In this document: positions 26,225-33,596 of the stretch, piece by piece
How the letters are laid out: every line of letters begins with the position of its first letter
Position numbering within the stretch: position 1 is the stretch's first letter
Assembly: GCF_018614135.1 (NCBI RefSeq)
Contig: NZ_JAGGOW010000072.1
Coordinates: 1-64,000, forward strand
Length of the DNA stretch: 64,000 bases
DNA from: Streptomyces sp. ISL-66
GTDB lineage: Bacteria; Actinomycetota; Actinomycetes; Streptomycetales; Streptomycetaceae
Direction of reading: 5' to 3'
Translations under genes and position numbers: made by a program
Notes under the pieces: generated by a model
What the model was told of the DNA's origin: nothing
What the model saw: only the letters and a program-made list of their open reading frames with translations
Database searches by the model: none

Positions 26225-27267
26225 GCCCCCGCCTCCTCGGACGTCAGCGGCTGCGACTGCGGCCGTGCACCGCGTTTCCCCGGCGCCCGCCGCCGGGCGG
26301 CCTTGGCGCGGAAGGCGGGTGACTGGATCAGGCAGACCGCGATCACCACGAAGGCCTTGAAGACGAGCGTGGTCTCCGGCGGGATGCCGATGGTGTAGAC
26401 GGTGGTGGAGAGGGTCTGGATGATCAGGGCGCCGATCACCGTGCCGCCGAGCGAGAACCGCCCGCCGATCAGTGAGGTGCCCCCGACCACCACGGCCAGG
26501 ATGGCGTCGAGCTCGATCCAGAGCCCGGCGTTGTTGCCGTCGGCGCTCGACACGTTCGAGCTGATCATGAGCCCGGCGACGCCCGCGCACAGCGCGCTGA
26601 AGACGTACACCAGCCCGATCAGGCCCATGGCGCGGATGCCGACCAGTCGGCTGGCCGCCGGGTTCCCGCCGACCGACTCCAGCAGCAGCCCGAGGGCCGT
26701 GCGCCGGGTCAGCAGTGAGGTCAGCACGACGACCGCTCCCGCGAGCAGGATCGCGAACGGCACGGTCAGCCAGTACCCGCCGCCGATCAGCTTGTACGGC
26801 TCGCTGGTGACGGTGACGATCTGGCCGTCCGTCACCAGCTGGGCGACGCCGCGTCCGGCCACCATGAGGATCAGGGTGGCGATGATCGGCTGGACGCCCG
26901 CCCTGGCCACGAGCAGCCCGTTGGTCACCCCCAGCACGAGGGCGACGAGCAGCGCGATCGCGACCGCGCCCAGCACCGTGCCGGGGCTCGCCGGGTCAGC
27001 GGCCCGGCTGATGTGCAGGCAGGCCAGCGCACCCGCGATGGCGACGGTGGAGCCGACCGAGAGGTCGATGCCGGCCGTCGCGATCACCAGGGTCATGCCG
27101 AGGGCCACCAGGATCAGCGGTGCGCCGAAGTGCAGGATGTCGACGAGGCTTCCGTAGAGGTGCCCGTCCTTCATCCGGATCGCGAAGAAGTCCGGAGTGA
27201 ACGCGAGGTTGGCCAGCAGCAGGGCCGCGAGGACCGCGCCGGGCCAGAAGAGGCGGTGTTTGATCAC
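26221..27267 (-). CDS. ytfT: Sugar ABC importer permease (YtfT type)
   Basis: CUT2-family permease of 348 aa, with GMTLVIATAGIDLSVGSTVAIAG and ELDAILAVVVGGTSLIGGRFSLGGTVIGALIIQTL. The early FAIRMKDGHLYGSLVDILHFGAP segment is typical of YtfT. A basic cytoplasmic tail (AAFRAKAARRRAPGKRG) follows the last helix. It overlaps the ATPase gene upstream and the YjfF gene downstream by 4 nt each, which shows tight coupling in the order Q-R-T-F. Confidence 0.93.
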   Translation of the reverse strand: MIKHRLFWPGAVLAALLLANLAFTPDFFAIRMKDGHLYGSLVDILHFGAPLILVALGMTLVIATAGIDLSVGSTVAIAGALACLHISRAADPASPGTVLGAVAIALLVALVLGVTNGLLVARAGVQPIIATLILMVAGRGVAQLVTDGQIVTVTSEPYKLIGGGYWLTVPFAILLAGAVVVLTSLLTRRTALGLLLESVGGNPAASRLVGIRAMGLIGLVYVFSALCAGVAGLMISSNVSSADGNNAGLWIELDAILAVVVGGTSLIGGRFSLGGTVIGALIIQTLSTTVYTIGIPPETTLVFKAFVVIAVCLIQSPAFRAKAARRRAPGKRGARPQSQPLTSEEAGA

Positions 27268-28799
27268 GACTGTGCTCCGCTCGCGATCGTCGCCATGATG
27301 CGCTCGGGGGTGAGCGAGCCGTCGTTGGGCAGCTCGGCCACCAGTCGGCGGTCCCGCAGCACTCCCACCCGGTGGCTGAGCCGCAGCACCTCCTCCAGCT
27401 CGGCCGAGATGAACAGCACGGACATGCCGTCAGTGGCCAAGGAGGCCACCAGCTTCTGGATTTCGGCCTTGGCCCCGATATCGATCCCGCGCGTCGGCTC
27501 GTCCAGGATCAGCAGCTTCGGGTCGGTGAGCAGCCAGCGGGCCAGCAGCACCTTCTGCTGGTTGCCCCCGCTGAGGTTGCGCACCAGCGCCTCGGGGTCG
27601 TCCGGCCGGATGTCCAGTGCCCGGATCCAGCGCAGGGCGAGCTCGTCCTGCCTGGTGCGGGAGATCGGACGCATCCAGCCGCGGGCCGCTTGCAGAGCGA
27701 GGACGATGTTCTCACGCACCGTCAACTCTCCGACGAGCCCTTCCGTCTTGCGGTTCTCCGAACAGAAGGCGATGCCGTACGAGATCGCGGCGCGCGGGGT
27801 GCGCAGCGCGGCGTCCACGCCCGCGATCCGTACCGATCCCTCGGTGCTGTGGTCGGCACCGAACAGCAGCCGGGCCGCCTCCGTCCGCCCCGATCCCAGC
27901 AGGCCTGCCAGGCCGATGACTTCACCGGCATGGATGCTCAGGTCGTACGGTTCGATCGCGCCGCTGCGGGCGAGGCCGTCGGCTTGCAGGAACGGCGTGG
28001 TGCCGGCCGGTGCGGCGGGCTCACGACGGGTGCTGCCGGACAGCTCCTCCAGGCTCGCCAGCTCGCCGCCGATCATGCGGGCGACCAGCTCGGTCTGCCC
28101 GAGCTCGCGGGTCAAGTACTCACCCTCCAGGCGCCCGTTGCGCAGGATGGTCATCCGGTCGCAGATCTCGTAGATCTGGTCCAGGAAGTGCGAGACGAAC
28201 AGGATCGCCACGCCTTGGTCGCGCAACCGGCGCATCACCTCGAACAGTTGCCGGACCTCGTCGCGGTCCAGGCTGGAGGTCGGCTCGTCCAGGATCAGCA
28301 CCTTGGCCGAGACGTCCACCGCACGGACGATCGCGACCAGCTGCTGGACGGCTATCGAGCAGCTGTTCAGCGGGGCGGTGACGTCGATGTCCAGGTCGAG
28401 ACCGGATACCAGCTCCGCGGCCCGGCGGCGCATGGCGGCCCAGTCGATGAGGCCGAACCGGCGCGGCTCGCGGCCGATGAAGATGTTCTCCGCGACCGAC
28501 AGGTTCGGGCAGAGGTTCACCTCCTGGTACACCGTGCTGATCCCGGCCGACTGCGCCTGCACCGGGCCGGATATGTGCACGGACCGGCCGTCGAGGACGA
28601 CCTCGCCGCCGTCCGACGGGTGGACGCCGGTGAGGACCTTGATCAGGGTGGACTTGCCGGCGCCGTTCTCACCCATCAGCGCGTGCACCTCACCGGGGAA
28701 GAGCCGGAAGTCGACCCCGTCCAGTGCCACCACGCCCGGGAACTCCTTGCGGATCCCGTGTACTTCCAGGATCGGTTGCCTGGCGCCGTGCTCGTGCAT
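27264..28799 (-). CDS. ytfR: Sugar ABC importer ATPase (YtfR type)
   Basis: Duplicated ATPase of a monosaccharide importer, 511 aa. The first domain has [16 protein letters not shown] and [15 protein letters not shown]; the second has [36 protein letters not shown] and [16 protein letters not shown]. As in relatives, the signature motif of the first domain is degenerate (NSCSIAVQQLVAIVRAV). The ATG at 28799 follows AGGAGGAG. It lies 70 nt after the binding-protein gene and 4-nt overlaps the YtfT gene. Confidence 0.95.
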   Translation of the reverse strand: MHEHGARQPILEVHGIRKEFPGVVALDGVDFRLFPGEVHALMGENGAGKSTLIKVLTGVHPSDGGEVVLDGRSVHISGPVQAQSAGISTVYQEVNLCPNLSVAENIFIGREPRRFGLIDWAAMRRRAAELVSGLDLDIDVTAPLNSCSIAVQQLVAIVRAVDVSAKVLILDEPTSSLDRDEVRQLFEVMRRLRDQGVAILFVSHFLDQIYEICDRMTILRNGRLEGEYLTRELGQTELVARMIGGELASLEELSGSTRREPAAPAGTTPFLQADGLARSGAIEPYDLSIHAGEVIGLAGLLGSGRTEAARLLFGADHSTEGSVRIAGVDAALRTPRAAISYGIAFCSENRKTEGLVGELTVRENIVLALQAARGWMRPISRTRQDELALRWIRALDIRPDDPEALVRNLSGGNQQKVLLARWLLTDPKLLILDEPTRGIDIGAKAEIQKLVASLATDGMSVLFISAELEEVLRLSHRVGVLRDRRLVAELPNDGSLTPERIMATIASGAQS

Positions 28800-28869
28800 C
28801 CGCTCCTCCTCTCATGGTCTGGACCGGGGGCGATCGCGGCTCGCGGACTCGCCCCCGGCCACCGGGCCG

Positions 28870-29853
28870 TCAGTACTGACGGTTCGGCAGAGCGGCCGCG
28901 GCCTGGTCCTGGGTGAAGACGCCCTCTTCGGTCTTGATCCGGCGCTCCACCTTCTCGCCGGCCTTGACCTTCTTGATCAGGTCCATCAACTGGTCACCGA
29001 GGAGCGGGTTGCACTCGACATCGACGTTGATCTTGCCCTGGCTCATCGCGGTGAAGGCGTCCTTGATGCCGTCGACCGAGATGATCTTGATGTCGGTGCC
29101 GGGCTTCTTGCCGGCCTCCTCGATGGCCTGGATGGCGCCGAGGGCCATGTCGTCGTTGTGCGCGTAGAGCACGTCGATCTTGGGCTGGGACTTCAGGAAG
29201 GCCTGCATGACCTCCTTGCCCTTGGCGCGGGTGAAGTCGCCGGTCTGCGAGGCCACGATCTTGAACTTCGGATCGGCCTTGATGACGTCGGTGAAGCCCG
29301 CCTTGCGGTCGTTGGCGGGGGCGGAGCCGGTGGTGCCCTGGAGCTCCACGATGTTCACCGCGTCGGTCTTGCCCTCGTACTCCTTCACCAGCCAGTCGCC
29401 GGCCTTCCTGCCCTCCTCGACGAAGTCCGAGCCGAGGAAGCTGGCATAGAGCGACTCGTCCTTGGAGTCCACCGCGCGGTCCGTGAGGACCACCGGGATC
29501 TTGGCGTCCTTGGCCTCCTTGAGCACGGTGTCCCAGCCCGACTCCACCACCGGCGAGAAGGCGATGACGTCCACCTTCTGCTGGATGAAGGAACGGATGG
29601 CCTTGATCTGGTTCTCCTGCTTCTGCTGCGCGTCGGAGAACTTCAGGGTGACACCGGCCTTCTTGGCCGCGTCCTGGACGGACTTGGTGTTGGCGGTACG
29701 CCAACCGCTCTCCGCGCCGACCTGCGAGAAGCCCACGGTGAGCTTGCCGCCGGATCCACTGCCTTCGGTCGAGTCCCCGCCACCGGAACCACAGGCGGAC
29801 AGCATCGCGACCATCGTGCCGGCGATCAGGGCCGCCGCAGCTCTCTTGGACAT
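28870..29853 (-). CDS. ytfQ: Sugar-binding lipoprotein (YtfQ type)
   Basis: Substrate-binding lipoprotein of the furanose-type importer, 327 aa. Lipobox MLSAC near residue 21, then a Gly/Ser linker and GKLTVGFSQVGAESGWRTANTKSVQDAA, a strong YtfQ landmark. Also DVIAFSPVVESGWDTVLKEAKDAKIPVVLTDR and YAHNDDMALGAIQAIEEAGKKPG. The family binds galactofuranose or arabinofuranose; the ara-type operator upstream favours arabinose here. The leader contains a 26-bp tandem duplication (29877-29928), then the perfect palindromic operator D. First gene of the QRTF operon. Confidence 0.93.
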   Translation of the reverse strand: MSKRAAAALIAGTMVAMLSACGSGGGDSTEGSGSGGKLTVGFSQVGAESGWRTANTKSVQDAAKKAGVTLKFSDAQQKQENQIKAIRSFIQQKVDVIAFSPVVESGWDTVLKEAKDAKIPVVLTDRAVDSKDESLYASFLGSDFVEEGRKAGDWLVKEYEGKTDAVNIVELQGTTGSAPANDRKAGFTDVIKADPKFKIVASQTGDFTRAKGKEVMQAFLKSQPKIDVLYAHNDDMALGAIQAIEEAGKKPGTDIKIISVDGIKDAFTAMSQGKINVDVECNPLLGDQLMDLIKKVKAGEKVERRIKTEEGVFTQDQAAAALPNRQY

Positions 29854-29876
29854 CTCTGGGTTTCCTCTCGGATGGG

Positions 29877-29928
29877 TGCGCCGTCCCCGTGCAGGGCGAC
29901 GCTGCGCCGTCCCCGTGCAGGGCGACGC
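29877..29928. repeat. 26-bp tandem duplication in the ytfQ leader
   Basis: Two identical copies (29877-29902, 29903-29928) of a segment starting TGCGCCGTCCCCGTGC. It lies between operator D and the ribosome-binding site. Confidence 0.9.
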
Positions 29929-29937
29929 CCACCGCGA

Positions 29938-29953
29938 TTGTTAACGTTAACAA
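29938..29953. promoter_or_regulatory. Ara-type LacI operator D (perfect palindrome)
   Basis: TTGTTAACGTTAACAA; with flanking A and T it is an 18-bp perfect palindrome (29937-29954). It lies between the ytfQ-type gene and the LacI gene at 30042, and is the most symmetrical of the four sites. Confidence 0.85.
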
Positions 29954-30041
29954 TTTGTCCGACAAGACTGAGGGTCCACCGTTACCCAATCTTGATACGG
30001 CCGCCTCGCCGACGGAATCCCCTGGAGGAGGACCGAGTTGC

Positions 30042-31073
30042 CTACTGGTGGGCCGCCGGGCCCGCGCTGCGGCGCAGCACCATCTCCGGCGAGACCAGCA
30101 CGTGGCTGCGGACATGGCCGACGCCGTCGAGTTCCTCCACCAGCAGCTCGAGGGCGCGGCGTCCCAGCTCCCCGAAGTCCTGGCGGACGGTGGTCAGCGG
30201 CGGAGTGAAGTACGCGGACTCGGGGATGTCGTCGAAGCCCACGACACTGATGTCGCCCGGGATCGCCCGGCCCGCCTCGTGCAGTGCGCGCAGCAGGCCC
30301 AGAGCCATGTGGTCGTTCGCGCAGAAGACCGCGGTGACCAGCGGGTCTTTCGCGATCCTCAGCCCGGCCTCGTACCCCGAGGGAGCGCTCCAGTCCCCGC
30401 TCTGGACCTTCGGCACCCGGGCGCCGGCCGCCTCCAGCGTCGTGCGCCAGCCGTCCTGCCGGGTCATGGTCTCCAGCCAGCCGGACGGGCCGGCCACATG
30501 GTGCACGGTGCCGTGTCCGAGGTCGAGCAGGTGACGGGTGGCAGCCGAAGCCCCGGCCTCGTTGTCCACCGCCACCGTCGGCACCCGGGACCGGCTTCCC
30601 GACCCCACGGCCACCACCGGTACCGCACTGGAGAGCTTCGCCAGCGCACTCACCGCCGAGATCTGCGGCGCGATCACGACGATGCCCTCCACGCCCTGGT
30701 CACGGAGCCGGTCCACGGCCTCCTGGACGGAGCGGGTGTCCAGCGAGCGCAGGCTCGCCACACTGACGAAGTACCCGGCGCTGCGCGCGGCCTTCTCGAT
30801 GCCGTCCAGCATCGAGGCCGGGCCGTAGAGCGCACTGCCGAAGCTGACCACGCCGAGGGTCTGCGAACGCCGGGTGACCAGGGCGCGGGCCGCAGAGTTG
30901 GGCCGGTAGTCGAGCTCCCGGATGGCGGCGAGCACCCGGTCGCGGGTGTCCGGCCGGACGTGCGGGGCACCGTTCAGGACGCGCGACACCGTCTGGTGGG
31001 ACACGCCGGCCACCCGTGCCACGTCCGCCATCACAGGGTGGCGCGGCTCCGGCCCGGTGCTTGCAGTTCCCAC
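30042..31073 (-). CDS. araR-like: LacI-family regulator of the arabinose locus
   Basis: DNA-binding repressor of about 343 aa. N-terminal LacI helix-turn-helix MADVARVAGVSHQTVSRVLNG (typical second helix and hinge), then a periplasmic-binding-fold sensor domain with FGSALYGPASMLDGIEKAAR, IVVIAPQ, VFCANDHMALGLLRALHEAG and VGFDDIPESAYFTPPLTTVRQDF. The GTG at 31073 is chosen for its GAGGGGG site 7 nt upstream; a longer frame starting at 31196 adds a low-complexity Pro/Ala/Arg tail. Position among four matching operators makes it the likely repressor of both importers and araBDA, with L-arabinose or a derivative as inducer (inference). The DNA-binding domain is preceded by an unusual ~14-residue extension. 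Confidence 0.9.
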   Translation of the reverse strand: MGTASTGPEPRHPVMADVARVAGVSHQTVSRVLNGAPHVRPDTRDRVLAAIRELDYRPNSAARALVTRRSQTLGVVSFGSALYGPASMLDGIEKAARSAGYFVSVASLRSLDTRSVQEAVDRLRDQGVEGIVVIAPQISAVSALAKLSSAVPVVAVGSGSRSRVPTVAVDNEAGASAATRHLLDLGHGTVHHVAGPSGWLETMTRQDGWRTTLEAAGARVPKVQSGDWSAPSGYEAGLRIAKDPLVTAVFCANDHMALGLLRALHEAGRAIPGDISVVGFDDIPESAYFTPPLTTVRQDFGELGRRALELLVEELDGVGHVRSHVLVSPEMVLRRSAGPAAHQ

Positions 31074-31442
31074 TCGGGGCCCCCTCGTTGGTCTCGCCGA
31101 CGCCCGGCGCTGCGGCCCGGCCGGGGTCGGCGCCCCGGTCCGGGTCGGCGCCCCGATCCGCGACACAGCGCGGGCCGGGCCGTACGACTGTCTCACGCGT
31201 GCTCACGAGAGTGTATTTGTTCACGATCACCGCCGGGCATGCCGAGTGGGGGCCGGGAAGCGCCCGGGGAAGTCGAGGCGGGCGAAGAGCACCGCTCGGG
31301 AAGTCGCGAAGCGTCGCTTAACGGAAAAACCCGCCAGGGCGCAATGGGTGCATGCCGGTCATACCTCCTTGCTACTTCTGAGTCACCTACGTTGTCATGT
31401 ACCGTCCGGAACCGCTTGATCCGATTCGGTGTTCCCGACCCA
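31074..31442. other. Intergenic region between araR-like gene and flavohaemoglobin
   Basis: 369 nt with no convincing gene between divergent genes. A weak match to the ara operator (TTGTTCACGATCACCG, 31217-31232, 12 of 16 positions) lies upstream of the LacI gene and could be autoregulatory. Nothing else stands out. Confidence 0.4.
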
Positions 31443-32765
31443 ATGAGGACTCATGACCGCCACATTCGACGTCCCGGTCGCCGCTCCGCCCAGACGAACA
31501 ACGGATGGGGGAGCGCTGGTCCCTTGAGATTCCGGATCAATCGCTCAGGCCACACGCCCCCGCTCCCGGCTCCGCAGGCCCCCGCGCCCGCCCCGCCCGT
31601 ACGTCCGGCCGAGCCCGAGGTCGTCGAGGCGCCCCTGTCGGCCCGCGAGACAGAGCTCATACGCGCCTCCGTGGCAGTGGTCGAGCCGCTCGCCGCGGAA
31701 ATGACGGTCTACTTCTACGCGGTCCTCTTCGCCCGCTACCCCGAAGTCCGTCCGATGTTCCCGCCCGGCATGGACGCCCAGCGCGGCCGACTGCTGCGCG
31801 CGCTGCTGCGCATCGTGGACCTCGTCGACGACCCCGAAAACCTCGTCCGCTTCTGCGGGCACCTTGGACGCGACCACCGCAAGTTCGGTACGCTCAGCGC
31901 GCATTTCCCGGCCGTGGGCGAATGCCTCCTCGCCTCCCTGGCCCGCTACGCCGGCCCCGCCTGGACCGCGGACATCGCCGCCGCGTGGACCAAGGCGTAC
32001 GGTGTGATCGCCGAGGTCATGATCAGCGCCGCCGAGCAGGACGAGGCGCTGCGGCCCGCGGTGTGGCCCGCCACGGTGGTGCACCGGCTCTCGCGCGGAA
32101 ACGGCATCGCCGAGATCACCGTGCGCCCGCACATGCCCTACGAGTACGCCGCCGGGCAGTACGTGAGCATCGAGACCCCGTGGTGGCCGAAGCACTGGCG
32201 CTACTACTCCCCCGCCAACGCGCCCCGCGAGGACGGCAGCCTCACGTTTCACGTGCGCGCGGTCCCCGGCGGCTCCGTCAGCAGCGCCCTGGTGCACCGG
32301 GCGGTAGTAGGCGACGTGGTCCACCTGGGTGCCCCGATGGGTGACATGGTGCTGGATGCGGCCGTCTTCAAGGACCTGCTCTGTGTGGCCGGCGGGACCG
32401 GCCTCGCGCCGATCCGCGCGCTCGTCGAAGAAGTCGCCCGCCGGGGCGGGCGCCATCAGGTGGACCTGTTCCTCGGTGCCCGCACCGGCGCCGAGCTGTA
32501 CGGGGTGGACGACATGCTGCGGATGGCCCAGCGCCACCACTGGCTGACCATCAGGGGCGCGGTCTCCCACGAGCACATCCCCGGAATCCGGGGGTCCCTG
32601 CCGGAGGTGCTGGCCGAGTACGGACCGTGGTACCAGCACGACGTCTATCTCAGCGGCCCGGCCCAGATGGTCGTCTCCGCCACCGAGACGCTCAGGCTCG
32701 GCGGCACCATGCCCGACCGCATCCACCACGACCCGTTCGAGACACCCGTCCTGTCCTTTCCCTGA
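31443..32765 (+). CDS. hmp-like: Flavohaemoglobin-type NO dioxygenase
   Basis: Globin-FAD-NAD(P) fusion of up to 440 aa, expected to oxidise nitric oxide to nitrate with O2 and NAD(P)H in the cytosol. The globin (residues about 60-195) has TVYFYAVLFARYPEVRPMF (Tyr near B10) and the proximal His in LGRDHRKFG. The FAD domain has RYYSPANAP and GGSVSSALVHR; the NAD domain has LCVAGGTGLAPIRALVEE and VYLSGPAQMV. A Pro/Ala-rich N-terminal extension precedes the globin. The start is uncertain: ATG 31443 has a weak site, while TTG 31524 follows GGGGGAG and would remove 27 residues. Followed after 75 nt by a PNPOx-fold gene on the same strand. Confidence 0.88.
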   Translation: MRTHDRHIRRPGRRSAQTNNGWGSAGPLRFRINRSGHTPPLPAPQAPAPAPPVRPAEPEVVEAPLSARETELIRASVAVVEPLAAEMTVYFYAVLFARYPEVRPMFPPGMDAQRGRLLRALLRIVDLVDDPENLVRFCGHLGRDHRKFGTLSAHFPAVGECLLASLARYAGPAWTADIAAAWTKAYGVIAEVMISAAEQDEALRPAVWPATVVHRLSRGNGIAEITVRPHMPYEYAAGQYVSIETPWWPKHWRYYSPANAPREDGSLTFHVRAVPGGSVSSALVHRAVVGDVVHLGAPMGDMVLDAAVFKDLLCVAGGTGLAPIRALVEEVARRGGRHQVDLFLGARTGAELYGVDDMLRMAQRHHWLTIRGAVSHEHIPGIRGSLPEVLAEYGPWYQHDVYLSGPAQMVVSATETLRLGGTMPDRIHHDPFETPVLSFP

Positions 32766-32840
32766 GCCAAGCCTGCGAACCGAACCCCTGAACCACGCCC
32801 CTGAGCCAAGCGCTTGCCCGTCCTGCCAGGAGAACGCCCC

Positions 32841-33449
32841 GTGTCCCTCCCCCCACCCCCCTTCGGATCAGCCGGTGAACACCAGCTGCAGCAGCGACTG
32901 GGCACCGCCGAGCGCGCCGCCCGGTTCTACGACCAGCAGGTGCGCCCCTGCCTCACGTCCGAGATGCGGGACTTCATAGGCCGCCAGACGATGGTCTTCC
33001 TGGCCACCGCCGACTCCCACGGCGAATGCGACTCCAGTTTCCGGGCGGGGCCGCCGGGATTTGTCCACGTGATCGACGAGCACACGCTCGCCTACCCCGA
33101 GTTCCGCGGGAACGGTGTGCTCGCCAGCGCCGGCAACATGACGGAGAACCCCCATCTCGGCATGCTGTTCGTGGACTTCACCCACCATCACGTGGGCCTT
33201 CACGTCAACGGGGTGGCCCGGCTCTACACGGACGCGGGCCTGCGCTCCCTCCATCCCGGCCTGCCCGCCGACGTCGCGCCCGGGCGCAGTCCCGAAATGT
33301 GGGTCCACCTCAGCGTCGAAGAGGCCTACATCCACTGCTCCAAGTACATCCCCCACCTGGAGCCGGCCCCCCGTCCCACCGGCCACGACGCCGCGCGCCC
33401 GAAGGACGCGAGCTATTTCACCGGACCGCTGAGCACGCCTCGCCGTTGA
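32841..33449 (+). CDS. Pyridoxamine 5'-phosphate oxidase-fold protein
   Basis: A 202-aa split-barrel flavin-binding-type protein of the PNPOx-like superfamily. Landmarks are EMRDFIGRQTMVFLATADSHGECDSSFRAGPPGFVHVIDEHTLAYPEFRGNG-type pattern (stress-related PNPOx subgroup) and VHLSVEEAYIHCSKYIPHL near the C-terminus. GTG start with AGGAGA at 8 nt. Substrate unknown; the subgroup often reduces or binds F420, FMN or haem. Likely co-transcribed with the flavohaemoglobin gene, so a role in nitrosative or redox stress is plausible. Confidence 0.85.
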   Translation: MSLPPPPFGSAGEHQLQQRLGTAERAARFYDQQVRPCLTSEMRDFIGRQTMVFLATADSHGECDSSFRAGPPGFVHVIDEHTLAYPEFRGNGVLASAGNMTENPHLGMLFVDFTHHHVGLHVNGVARLYTDAGLRSLHPGLPADVAPGRSPEMWVHLSVEEAYIHCSKYIPHLEPAPRPTGHDAARPKDASYFTGPLSTPRR

Positions 33450-33462
33450 GCAAGAAGCCGTC

Positions 33463-33528
33463 GGCCGGGCGGTATACGGCTTGGCAACGCGTGGAGGCCG
33501 GCCGGTATACAGCTTGGCGACGCGTGGA
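33463..33528. repeat. 33-bp tandem repeat, two copies
   Basis: Copies at 33463-33495 and 33496-33528 share GTATAC and GACGCGTGGAG-type cores with three mismatches. A third partial copy begins at 33529 and runs into the terminator hairpin. It lies between the PNPOx-fold gene and the GH48 gene. Confidence 0.85.
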
Positions 33529-33558
33529 GGCCGGGCGGCCCTCGCGGGCCGCCCGGCC
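33529..33558. terminator. Bidirectional stem-loop between convergent genes
   Basis: Perfect 13-bp stem GGCCGGGCGGCCC / GGGCCGCCCGGCC with a TCGC loop, between the PNPOx-fold gene (plus) and GH48 gene (minus). Confidence 0.85.
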
Positions 33559-33596
33559 CCTTCGTACGCGCAGTCCCCTCCGGGCGGGGCGGGCCG

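Noticed and set aside
32808..32815. AAGCGCTT core before the PNPOx-fold gene
   Set aside because: The flanks (CC and GC) do not match the AGTAAGCGCTTTCT sites; an 8-bp core is expected by chance.
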